Positions 1 to 7,678 of a stretch of DNA of 11,239 nt are shown piece by piece (positions within the stretch are counted from its first letter, which is position 1; each line of letters opens with the position of its first letter). Made by a program: the position numbers and the translations under genes. The DNA is taken from NCBI GenBank assembly GCA_903873355.1, contig CAIQOG010000507.1:1-11239 (forward strand), read 5' to 3'. The notes below the pieces were generated by a model. It saw nothing but the letters and a program-made list of their open reading frames with translations, was not told where the DNA came from and did no database searches. Source of the DNA: an uncultured Bacteroidales bacterium (GTDB lineage Bacteria; Bacteroidota; Bacteroidia; Bacteroidales; Paludibacteraceae).

Positions 1-488
1 ATTTGACCCATAAATTGGGAAACGGCCATCAACCGGGTGCGTTCATTGTAATCAGGTGTCATTTCGTAACCGAGCCCAATAAGTGGAGCTGCAAAAACGG
101 TATAACCAATGTAAAAGAACAGTGATACAACTAAGAAATAGAAAAAATTGAACAACTCAGAATTTTCAGGGTGTAATTGCCACATGACCATAAAGGCTAG
201 TCCGGCAATTAAAGAACCAACTAAAATGTACGGTTTACGACGTCCCCATTTTGATTTTGTATTGTCGGAGATAAAACCCATAATCGGATCGAGCAGTGCA
301 TCCATAAAGCGGGGAATTGCACCAAGTAAACCGGCTAGTATTGGATTCATGTGCAACGACATAACCAACACAACCATGAAAACGCCCAACGCTGCAGGAA
401 ACAATTGATTGGCTAAATGTCCTGATCCAAATGCAATTTTTTGTCCAAAAGGAACTATATCTTCAGGTGCTGTTTTATAATGACTCAT
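1..488 (-). CDS. GPH-family sugar:cation symporter (MFS_2), N-terminal part
   Basis: This is an inner-membrane transporter likely to import glucose or short gluco-oligosaccharides together with a cation. Only the first 162 residues are present; the frame is open to the left edge of the window. Several hydrophobic segments are visible, at about residues 27-45, 48-60, 87-104 and 112-135. The loop after the second segment carries the family signature: DP at 67-68, SD at 74-75 and WGRRKPYIL at 81-89. A second conserved stretch, YEMTPDYNER at 141-150, is also typical of glycoside-pentoside-hexuronide:cation symporters. The ATG at 488 follows the GH3 stop by 43 bases, so the gene is probably last or late in the same transcript. 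The leader is AT-rich with no Shine-Dalgarno sequence, as is common in Bacteroidota. The family is clear; the substrate is inferred from the neighbours. Confidence 0.9.
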   Translation of the reverse strand, partial: MSHYKTAPEDIVPFGQKIAFGSGHLANQLFPAALGVFMVVLVMSLHMNPILAGLLGAIPRFMDALLDPIMGFISDNTKSKWGRRKPYILVGSLIAGLAFMVMWQLHPENSELFNFFYFLVVSLFFYIGYTVFAAPLIGLGYEMTPDYNERTRLMAVSQFMGQ

Positions 489-531
489 AATAAATAAATG
501 TTGGTTATATTTAAAGTTGTGATATCAAAAC

Positions 532-2766
532 TTAATCAGTAAGATTAAAGGATTTATATTCACCGGTTTGACTATCTGCTGAAATCCATACACGAAATTC
601 GCCAGGCTCGGTCCTATAGGTGTTGTCCTGATGCCAAAAACCGAGTTGCTTGCTGGTGAGATTAAATTTCACCGTTTTGGATTCACCCGGATTCAGTGTT
701 ATTTTCTGAAATCCTTTGAGTTCGCGAACAGGTTGTGCCAAAGTGGCTACCGGGTCACAAATGTAAAGTTGTGCCACTTCCATACCAGCCACTTTACCGG
801 TATTGGTTATTGTACATTCTGCTGTAATAGTTTCATTCTCTGATATATTACTCTTCGATAATTTTACAGCAGAATAACTAAAGGTGGTATATGACAGTCC
901 AAATCCAAAGGAGAATAATGGTTTATCGCCGGCATCCAAATGATAACTTGTATTTCCGAGTGAAGTTTGTTCCGCACCAATTTTAATATCACTGATTAAC
1001 AAGATATTATGTGCTGGTCGTCCTGAATTTCGGTGTGAATAATAAACAGGTATTTGTCCAACCATGCGTGGAAATGTAGTTGTAAGTTTACCCGAAGGTA
1101 CAGCTTTCCCGAAAATCAAATCGGCCAATGCCGGACCTGCCATAGTTCCACCTTGAAAAGCGTAAATTACAGCATCAGATTGATTTAATTCATTTTCAAT
1201 TGTCAATGGTCTTCCGGCCATAAAAATTGTAATTACAGGTTTCCCTGTCTTTTTCAATTGATTGAGCAATTCCGATTGAGCACCAGGCAAACTGATATCA
1301 GCCCGACAATGTGCTTCGCCCGAAAGAATGGCTTCCTCACCTGCAAAATAGAGAATCACATCAGCTTTTCGGGCAATAGCCACAGCTTTTGTAATTCCTG
1401 CAGGATTAGTGTCGCGACTATATGACAGTCCTTTTTCGGCAAATATTTTAAGTTTACTTCCATATTTCTTTTTGATAGCCATTAATGGAGTAATGCTGTG
1501 ATCCGGGTCACTATCAAATACCCAGGTGCCCAATTGGTCAGCAGGAGCATCAGACATTGGACCGATAACTGCAACTGATTTTATTTTTTCTGATAAGGGA
1601 AGAATATGATTATTGTTTTTTAGCAGAACAGCACTTTCAATAGCAGCTTGTTTAGCTTTGGCTAGAGCATTTTCGGAATAGAAAACTGATTTGGATTCAA
1701 TTTTCACATAGGGATTATCGAAAAGCCCCAGACGAAATTTTAAACGTAGTATATTGCGAACATACTCGTCAACTTGTTTTTCGGAAACTTTACCTGATTT
1801 CACACAGGTTTCCAAACTGTCAATGTATGCCATACCCATCATATCCATATCCACAGCAGCGTCTGAAGCAAGTTTAGCAGCATCTTCCAGGTTGGCGCAC
1901 ACACCCTGAACTTTCATCTGTCTGATTGAATTCCAGTCGCTTACCATTATTCCATCAAACTTCCATTCGTTGCGTAATACAGTGCGGTTAAGATATACAT
2001 TCCCGGATGCCGGAACACCATTCACATCATTATAGGCACACATAGTTGTTGCTACACCTGCTTCTACTGCCGCTTTGAACGAAGGTAGAAAAATATCCCG
2101 CATCTGAGTTTCGGGAATAAACGTGGCATTATAATCTTTGCCGGATTCACTGGCACCGTAGCCCACAAAATGTTTTGTACATGCAGCCATTGAAGTAGAA
2201 TTTGATAGTTTATCGCCCTGAAAACCCTTTACCATGGCTACTCCCATCACCGAAGTAAGGTATGGATCTTCGCCACACGACTCAGCAATTCGTCCCCAAC
2301 GAGGATCGCGTGTAATGTCAATCATGGGAGCATATGTCCAGCGGATGCCTGTCGATGTGGCTTCAACTGCAGCAATGCGAGCTGCATCTTCTACAAGTTG
2401 AGGATTCCACGAACACGATTGGCCCAACGGAATAGGGAAAATGGTTTTAAAACCATGAATCACATCGCGGGCAAAAACTAACGGAATGCCCAGGCGTGTT
2501 TGAGTGACAGCTATTTTTTGAAGTTCATTTATTATCTTGGGGTCAGTTTCGTTAAGGATTGAGCCTACATTACCGGCTTTGATCTGATTCTGCATATCTG
2601 CATGTAAACCCATCCCGGTAAGTTGATTCATCTGACCGATTTTTTCTTTCAGAGTCATTTGCGAGACCAGAGCTTCTATCTTATTTTCAATAGAATCTTT
2701 TTTTTGATTGCTACAACTTAAGCAAACAAAAAAAACCGGTAAAAAATAAAGCAATCTTTTTGACAT
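532..2766 (-). CDS. GH3 beta-glucosidase, BglX-like, probable lipoprotein
   Basis: This 744-residue exo-acting enzyme of glycoside hydrolase family 3 would release glucose from the non-reducing ends of beta-gluco-oligosaccharides. The order is: signal peptide with a lipobox-like end (CLSC, Cys18), TIM-barrel domain (about 30-350), alpha/beta sandwich (about 375-625) and C-terminal fibronectin-III-like domain (about 640-740), the full length usual for BglX-type enzymes. Visible motifs are DPRWGRIAESCGEDPYL (154-170), KHF (198-200), VSDW with the probable nucleophile Asp277, and SGEAHCRADI with Glu484 as the likely acid/base. GFGLSYTTF (621-629) is also typical. The residues after Cys18 (SNQKKD) are not the acidic surface-export signal known from Bacteroides lipoproteins, so a periplasmic position is more likely. 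It sits between a GH16 gene (70-base gap) and the sugar symporter (43-base gap). Linkage preference cannot be read from the sequence. Confidence 0.95.
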   Translation of the reverse strand: MSKRLLYFLPVFFVCLSCSNQKKDSIENKIEALVSQMTLKEKIGQMNQLTGMGLHADMQNQIKAGNVGSILNETDPKIINELQKIAVTQTRLGIPLVFARDVIHGFKTIFPIPLGQSCSWNPQLVEDAARIAAVEATSTGIRWTYAPMIDITRDPRWGRIAESCGEDPYLTSVMGVAMVKGFQGDKLSNSTSMAACTKHFVGYGASESGKDYNATFIPETQMRDIFLPSFKAAVEAGVATTMCAYNDVNGVPASGNVYLNRTVLRNEWKFDGIMVSDWNSIRQMKVQGVCANLEDAAKLASDAAVDMDMMGMAYIDSLETCVKSGKVSEKQVDEYVRNILRLKFRLGLFDNPYVKIESKSVFYSENALAKAKQAAIESAVLLKNNNHILPLSEKIKSVAVIGPMSDAPADQLGTWVFDSDPDHSITPLMAIKKKYGSKLKIFAEKGLSYSRDTNPAGITKAVAIARKADVILYFAGEEAILSGEAHCRADISLPGAQSELLNQLKKTGKPVITIFMAGRPLTIENELNQSDAVIYAFQGGTMAGPALADLIFGKAVPSGKLTTTFPRMVGQIPVYYSHRNSGRPAHNILLISDIKIGAEQTSLGNTSYHLDAGDKPLFSFGFGLSYTTFSYSAVKLSKSNISENETITAECTITNTGKVAGMEVAQLYICDPVATLAQPVRELKGFQKITLNPGESKTVKFNLTSKQLGFWHQDNTYRTEPGEFRVWISADSQTGEYKSFNLTD

Positions 2767-2836
2767 ATTGAAAAGTGATTAAAAGAATAGAATTGAAGGT
2801 ATGAGTTGAGATGGGGAATTTTGATTGAAAATTTTT

Positions 2837-3724
2837 TCAATGATTACTCAGATAGAATTCTTCATTCGAACAACTTGCCTGATAAACTTTTACGTAATCA
2901 ACATACATTCTGGCTTCACCCTTCGTCAGAGCAGTAACTTCATTAATATCGTATATTTCGGAAAAAGTACCACCAACTGCCAGGTTGAATATAAGGTAAA
3001 ATGGTTTTCGAAAATAACGTGATGTTTCATTCACAGACCCGTTACCAATAATAGGCATTTCATAATAGGGTTTTGCATTCGGAAATTTATCTAAATCCAG
3101 AAACATTTTTATGGAATCGGAAGTCCACAACATGGTGTAAGTATGAAAACCATCCTGTAAACTATACTCATTAGTGGTTGACATTCCTTTATTTGGATAA
3201 CTTCCACCGTTCCAACTCTCACCCCAATGACATGCACCATTAAAAAGCCGATCCTGAGTTCCTGAATCAATTCCTTTTTTATGTCCCATCTCAACAATAT
3301 CAATTTCGCCACATTTTGGCCAAATAGCTTCGGGAGAGTCACTTCCAAGCATCCAAAATGCCGGCCACAAACCATTTGAGGTTTTAGGCAGTTTTATTCG
3401 GGCCTCTATCTTTCCATATCGAAAAGTCATTTTGCCAAGGGTAGAAAGACGTCCGGAAGTAGCTGCTTTTTTCTCATACAACTCTTTTCTGGCAGTGATA
3501 ATAAGGCATTTTTCTCCACTAACCGGTTCTTTCCCAACTGATATATTCTCTGGTCTGTAAAATTGTATTTCCTTGTTTCCACCTCCATTACCGCTATGAA
3601 TAGCTGTCCAGAATGATTTGTCCAGTTTTGATCCATTAAAATCATCTTCCCACACAAGTTTATAATTCTGTGCTGTGACTACGAGAGAAAATAACCAAAA
3701 CAAAACAACTATCGTATTTTTCAT
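2837..3724 (-). CDS. GH16 endo-beta-glucanase (laminarinase type) without sorting tail
   Basis: This 295-residue family 16 glycoside hydrolase is likely an endo-beta-1,3- or beta-1,3-1,4-glucanase. It has a signal peptide (1-19, ending VVTAQ) followed directly by one catalytic domain (about 20-280). The active-site strand is GEIDIVEMG at 139-147, giving Glu140 as nucleophile, Asp142 as helper and Glu145 as acid/base, in the beta-bulge form ExDxxE. The substrate-cleft motif GLWPAFWMLG lies at 118-127. Its closest relative in the window is the GH16 domain of the gene at 3987-5903: both have TQDR, GACHWGE and SGRL motifs. Unlike that protein it stops about 15 residues after the catalytic domain and has no T9SS tail, so a soluble periplasmic enzyme acting on imported oligosaccharides is a reasonable inference. 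The precise glucan is not determinable by eye. Confidence 0.93.
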   Translation of the reverse strand: MKNTIVVLFWLFSLVVTAQNYKLVWEDDFNGSKLDKSFWTAIHSGNGGGNKEIQFYRPENISVGKEPVSGEKCLIITARKELYEKKAATSGRLSTLGKMTFRYGKIEARIKLPKTSNGLWPAFWMLGSDSPEAIWPKCGEIDIVEMGHKKGIDSGTQDRLFNGACHWGESWNGGSYPNKGMSTTNEYSLQDGFHTYTMLWTSDSIKMFLDLDKFPNAKPYYEMPIIGNGSVNETSRYFRKPFYLIFNLAVGGTFSEIYDINEVTALTKGEARMYVDYVKVYQASCSNEEFYLSNH

Positions 3725-3754
3725 TAGATTTCTTAATTTAAAATTGAATCAAAA

Positions 3755-3967
3755 TCATTCTACAACCGATTTGAAAAAATCATTTTGCACCTTTTGGTTT
3801 CCATAAGAATGATTATTTGAAACAGTAAAATCTGTATTATGTGCTTCATTATGAATGCTTTTAGCAAAAGGGTTTCTGTTTTGTTGCCATGCCTGATGTA
3901 TGCCAAAAGCAAAAACAAAAAATAAAAGAGCTATACAATAGTTTGCAATCTTTTGTTTCATTTCCAT
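3755..3967 (-). CDS. small membrane or exported protein, unknown function (70 aa)
   Basis: I do not recognise this protein. It begins MEMKQK, followed by a hydrophobic stretch at about residues 8-22 (IANYCIALLFFVFAF), then a polar tail rich in Asn, Gln, His and Ser (27-70) with no repeats or obvious motif. This fits either a single-pass membrane protein or a signal peptide cleaved near HQA. It lies between two GH16 genes, 19 bases after the stop of one and 30 bases before the start of the other. The spacing and strand match the operon, which is the main reason to accept it as a gene. A second ATG at 3961 would shorten it by two residues. It could instead be the remnant of a longer exported protein, since the tail ends without a folded domain. 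Confidence 0.55.
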   Translation of the reverse strand: MEMKQKIANYCIALLFFVFAFGIHQAWQQNRNPFAKSIHNEAHNTDFTVSNNHSYGNQKVQNDFFKSVVE

Positions 3968-3986
3968 ATAATCAAATTTTCTTTGC

Positions 3987-5903
3987 TTACAATTTTATTA
4001 CTTTCTGAGTCGATACTTTACCGTCTGCTAATTGAATTTTAATCAAATAATTTCCGGAAGAAACATCACTTAAATCGATTGTTTTTTCACGACCACCACC
4101 TGTAAATGATTTTACGTTCTGTCCTACAAGGTTACATAACAGAATCTGGCTGATTTCCTGATCAGCTGTCAAATGCATACTGCTAATTACCGGATTTGGG
4201 AATAGATGAACATTTTGATTCACAACAGTTTCCACTGCATTAGGCTTGTTCGAATTGAAAGAAATATTATCCCAATAACTAACCCGTTGAACTGATCGAT
4301 CGGTAGAATTGTCGGGAATAAGAGTAAGTCGGGTGATAGTCTGACCTATACGACCGGTTAAATCAAAGGTGATTTCTTCCCATTGATTAATAACGGTATT
4401 TGGTACAAGCATTTCGAAGTTTGTTGTTCCGTTTTCTAATTTCAAGTCGAAATTACTGATATAGCTTTTATATACCATTACTTTCACCTTGCAATTATCG
4501 GGCGTAAACGTGATTGAACCGATGTTGTCGGAATAAAGACCAGCCCACGACATTGCTCCGGCATTTACTGTATATTTTGCACAATTAGCCGAAGAATTAA
4601 TACCTGAAGAATTTGGATTTGCAACCACCGAATAAAGTGAACTCGCATTGTCACCGTTTCCAAACAATACCCATGTCCAGTTCTGACCAATAGTTTCGTA
4701 ATCAATTGTTGACACACCGTTAAACGAAATTCCGGTGGTGGCGGAAATACTAATAGGATTATTGGCTGCTGCATTTCCATTTGCATCTTTAGCAACAATC
4801 GAGAAAGTGTAATTGGTAGAAGAGTTGAGTCCGGTTACAACGTATGATGTCTGAACACCTGATGTTCCTTTTGCAGTAAGTGTGGAAGTTCCATAGCTTA
4901 TATAATAGATAACATTACCCGAATTATCGGTAGCATTGAGCAATAATTCTACACTATTAGGAGTTACAGCACCTTTTGTGGCGGTAAATGCGGTTGGTAC
5001 CTCAGTATCTACAATTGTGGTTGGACCATTGAAAATTTCACCTTTTACACCTTGTTGGTAAATACGAACATAATCCACCCACATTTTCGCAGGAGTTCCA
5101 TCGGTGGGTAATGCCGTTATTTTGGATAGATTTGAATTTCCTGTAATTCCGGTAAAAGTACCTCCAACTGCGAGATTCAATATAATACCGAACGGTTTGT
5201 GAAAGTAATAGGACTTATCACCAATCTGATTTGTCCCGCTAATAGTGAACTGATAATAAGGCTGATTAGTTGGATATTTATCTAAATCGAGATACATTTT
5301 CACTGCCAACGAATCCCAAATCAGTGTATATAAATGAAAATCATCCTGAACACCATAAGGTGCATTTGTGTCGTACGAATTGTATGTCCAATTCTCGCCC
5401 CAGTGACAGGCACCATCCATATAACGATCCTGAGTTGATTGCGAAATGCCTCCTGCAGCACCCATTTCTAGAATATCTATCTCACCACAACGTGGCCAAC
5501 CAACAGAACTGATATCGTTGCCCAACATCCAGAATGCAGGCCATAAGCCATTGGCAGTATGGGGTAACTTAATGCGTGCTTCTACTTTTCCGTATTTAAA
5601 CGAAACATTTTTAAGTGTATTTAATCGTCCGGAAGTAACTACTTTTCCTCCGAAATTTTCACGTTTCGCATTAATCACAAGGCAATTCACACCCGTGAGA
5701 TCCTGTTCAATGCCAATATTCTCACGTCGGTAGTACTGCAATTCATTATTTCCACCTCCATCACCATTCACTTCAACATTCCAGTGCTGAGTTTCATTCA
5801 AAACAGGATTATCAAAATTATCTTCCCATTTAAGTTTATAGTCCTGAGCCAGGACCGACAGAGAAAAGAGAAGCATACAAAAAACCAATACCTGTTTTAT
5901 CAT
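3987..5903 (-). CDS. multimodular GH16 beta-glucanase with FN3, beta-sandwich module and T9SS tail
   Basis: This secreted enzyme has 638 residues in five parts. They are: signal peptide (1-19, ending SVLAQ); GH16 catalytic domain (about 20-285); fibronectin-III-like domain (about 302-390); a beta-sandwich, probably carbohydrate-binding module (about 398-550); and T9SS type A sorting domain (about 562-638, with FPNP and SSGNYLIKI). The active site is GEIDILEMG at 140-148, with Glu141 nucleophile, Asp143 and Glu146 acid/base; LWPAFWMLG is at 120-128. The catalytic domain resembles that of the gene at 2837-3724. The FN3 resembles the one in the gene at 6006-7607, and the module resembles the one in the gene at 7679-9133. 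The expected role is surface cleavage of a beta-1,3- or mixed-linkage glucan, held close by the module. It starts just after a terminator-like hairpin. The start at ATG 5903 gives a normal signal peptide. Confidence 0.95.
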   Translation of the reverse strand: MIKQVLVFCMLLFSLSVLAQDYKLKWEDNFDNPVLNETQHWNVEVNGDGGGNNELQYYRRENIGIEQDLTGVNCLVINAKRENFGGKVVTSGRLNTLKNVSFKYGKVEARIKLPHTANGLWPAFWMLGNDISSVGWPRCGEIDILEMGAAGGISQSTQDRYMDGACHWGENWTYNSYDTNAPYGVQDDFHLYTLIWDSLAVKMYLDLDKYPTNQPYYQFTISGTNQIGDKSYYFHKPFGIILNLAVGGTFTGITGNSNLSKITALPTDGTPAKMWVDYVRIYQQGVKGEIFNGPTTIVDTEVPTAFTATKGAVTPNSVELLLNATDNSGNVIYYISYGTSTLTAKGTSGVQTSYVVTGLNSSTNYTFSIVAKDANGNAAANNPISISATTGISFNGVSTIDYETIGQNWTWVLFGNGDNASSLYSVVANPNSSGINSSANCAKYTVNAGAMSWAGLYSDNIGSITFTPDNCKVKVMVYKSYISNFDLKLENGTTNFEMLVPNTVINQWEEITFDLTGRIGQTITRLTLIPDNSTDRSVQRVSYWDNISFNSNKPNAVETVVNQNVHLFPNPVISSMHLTADQEISQILLCNLVGQNVKSFTGGGREKTIDLSDVSSGNYLIKIQLADGKVSTQKVIKL

Positions 5904-5945
5904 TTTGATTGAAGGATTATGAAAGTGGAATTCTTAACTAAAAAC

Positions 5946-5997
5946 TTTAATGAAAAAAATAGAAAATAAGTCCGCGAAGAAAATTCCCCGCGGACTT
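5946..5997 (-). terminator. intrinsic terminator after the 6006-7607 gene
   Basis: Positions 5968-5976 (AAGTCCGCG) and 5989-5997 (CGCGGACTT) form a perfect 9-base-pair GC-rich stem with a 12-base loop. Read on the minus strand it is followed by a T-rich run (ATTTTCTATTTTTTT, about 5967-5953). It lies 8 bases after the stop codon of the upstream gene and about 65 bases before the start of the next GH16 gene. This is the only hairpin in the window with both a strong stem and a T-tract in the direction of transcription. It may end the transcript or only reduce read-through into the enzyme genes. Confidence 0.8.
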
Positions 5998-6005
5998 GAA
6001 GTAAA

Positions 6006-7607
6006 TTATAATTTTACAAATTTCTGAGTGGAAACCTGACCATTTGCCAATTTAACCGATACATAGTAATTGCCGGCAGAAACTTCACTCAAATCAATTG
6101 AGCTTGAAGTGCTGTTAATTGTCGCTGATTTAACCGACTGACCCAATAAATTACGAACTGTAACTTCGCTGATTTCAGACTGAGCAGAAACGTTAAGTTT
6201 ATTCTTAACAGGATTTGGGTAACAATTAACGGCTACATCAGAAACTTTTGAGATTCCGGTAACATTATTGTATAAAAACAAGTTGTCCATATAGAAAGTC
6301 CCAAAACTACCCGTAGTTACAAATCCTACTTGTTTTAAATCTGATAGTGTTGCAATGCCATAAGCTGTTAAAAGAACATCCTTACTATTCCATTGATTTG
6401 GAGTGAGTGCTCCCAAAGAAAGGAAACCCGGTGTTTCACCATGTGTAACAGTTACTAATTTAAGACCAATATCAAGTGTTGAAGTGGGATAAACATCTAT
6501 GTGTAAATAACTCATATTGGTAATATCCAATGGAGTGCCGGTAAAGTTCGGACCACCGCAACTACCTGCAGCTGTAGATACCATTTTCTTTGCATTACCA
6601 CCAGCGCTATAAGTAAAATCAGAAATAACCATATTCCACCAGCTATCATATCCTGTGATAGTTACAGCAGAAGTATATGTTTCACTATAAAGTGATTTTA
6701 CATTTGCAGCTGCAACCGTAGGAGTTGGAGCGGCAGGCATTGCGGTACCTGTAGTTACCGGAACAACAATCGGGTTATTTGCTGCAGCATTTCCGGCAGC
6801 ATCTTTACAAACAACACTAAAATTATAGGCTGTTGAAGGAGTTAAATCAGTAACTGTATAACTTTTTTCAACACCGGAAGCACCGGATGTTGTCAAAACT
6901 GTTGCGCCATAAGTTATTGTATACACTACTGCACCCGAGTTGTCGGTTGCATTTAATTTCAGAACAGCGTCAGTTGATGTAACCGCTCCTGCAGAAGCTG
7001 TGAAAGCAGCTGGAGGTGTTGTATCACCGGCAGCATCTGTCCAAAAGTAAAGGTTATCCAGATAAACTGTTGTATATTTGGAAGGACTACCTGCAGCGCC
7101 TAATGTCAACCATTCATTCGATTGAAATTTAAACTGAATAACTGAAGATAAAACAGCACCGGTAAATTCGCTGAGTGGAATATCAAGAGAAGTCCAGGTA
7201 CCGTTTGTTGCCACAGTTTTAGTTACTGTTTTTTCATTTCCCGTCCAGATTATTCCAATCGGAAAAGTAGCAGCATTTGCATCATTGGTCCACACATCAA
7301 CATGGAGGTATTTCATACTGCTACAAATTTGTGTACTTCCAAACTGAACTCCCTGATAATTCATATTTGAATACTTTAACACATGGTCAGATGCTCCAAT
7401 AATAGTTGGTGTATAAGTAGTTGCCTGACCCCAGTTAGGGAAAAAATCTGTTGCAGCCACGTTTGTAAAAGCATCACTAAAAATCGAGATAACATTTCCC
7501 GATGAAAGAGCAGGAGGCGTTGGTGCCGAAGTTAACGGTTGTGCAAAAGCACTTACAGAAGCCAATGATATGACTACAATTGCAAAATACTTAGTTAATT
7601 TTGTCAT
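6006..7607 (-). CDS. T9SS-secreted multimodular glycan-binding-like protein, no catalytic domain seen
   Basis: This protein has 533 residues. Its parts are: signal peptide (1-23, ending SAFAQ); first beta-sandwich module (about 27-190); fibronectin-III-like domain (about 197-287, starting DTTPPAAF); second beta-sandwich module (about 291-448); and T9SS type A sorting domain (about 457-533, with CYPNP and SAGNYYVSV). The two modules look like copies of one type. Each opens with an APTP...NV.S..S...T segment, has a YLH(V/I)DV strand in the middle, and closes with a DNL(Y/F) strand (VYLDNLYFW and FYMDNLFLY). No glycoside hydrolase or lyase motif is visible. Cell-surface binding of the same glucan attacked by the neighbouring GH16 enzymes is the likely role, but this is inference from architecture and context. 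It is the last gene before the terminator at 5946-5997. Confidence 0.85.
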   Translation of the reverse strand: MTKLTKYFAIVVISLASVSAFAQPLTSAPTPPALSSGNVISIFSDAFTNVAATDFFPNWGQATTYTPTIIGASDHVLKYSNMNYQGVQFGSTQICSSMKYLHVDVWTNDANAATFPIGIIWTGNEKTVTKTVATNGTWTSLDIPLSEFTGAVLSSVIQFKFQSNEWLTLGAAGSPSKYTTVYLDNLYFWTDAAGDTTPPAAFTASAGAVTSTDAVLKLNATDNSGAVVYTITYGATVLTTSGASGVEKSYTVTDLTPSTAYNFSVVCKDAAGNAAANNPIVVPVTTGTAMPAAPTPTVAAANVKSLYSETYTSAVTITGYDSWWNMVISDFTYSAGGNAKKMVSTAAGSCGGPNFTGTPLDITNMSYLHIDVYPTSTLDIGLKLVTVTHGETPGFLSLGALTPNQWNSKDVLLTAYGIATLSDLKQVGFVTTGSFGTFYMDNLFLYNNVTGISKVSDVAVNCYPNPVKNKLNVSAQSEISEVTVRNLLGQSVKSATINSTSSSIDLSEVSAGNYYVSVKLANGQVSTQKFVKL

Positions 7608-7634
7608 GATAGTAATTTTTTAGATTGTTTATTA
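7605..7634 (-). repeat. conserved 30-base start/leader segment, copy 1
   Basis: This segment covers the start codon and the leader of the gene at 6006-7607. It matches the segment at 9131-9160 at 26 of 30 positions without gaps, including an ATAAACAATC box 17-26 bases before the ATG (reading the minus strand). The match extends outside coding sequence, so protein conservation does not explain it. It is either a trace of gene duplication or a shared translation or transcription element. Confidence 0.55.
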
Positions 7635-7678
7635 ATATTTGAACACCGGAATAAAAACTCCAATGAACAAAGCGGTAT

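Noticed and set aside
148..408. Plus-strand open frame of 86 codons
   Set aside because: It is antisense to the GPH symporter, whose family motifs are clear on the minus strand in the same bases.
2824..2841. AT-only-rich inverted repeat ATTGAAAA-TT-TTTTCAAT at the end of the 2837-3724 gene
   Set aside because: The stem has a single G/C pair, overlaps the stop codon and has no following T-tract. It is expected by chance in AT-rich DNA.
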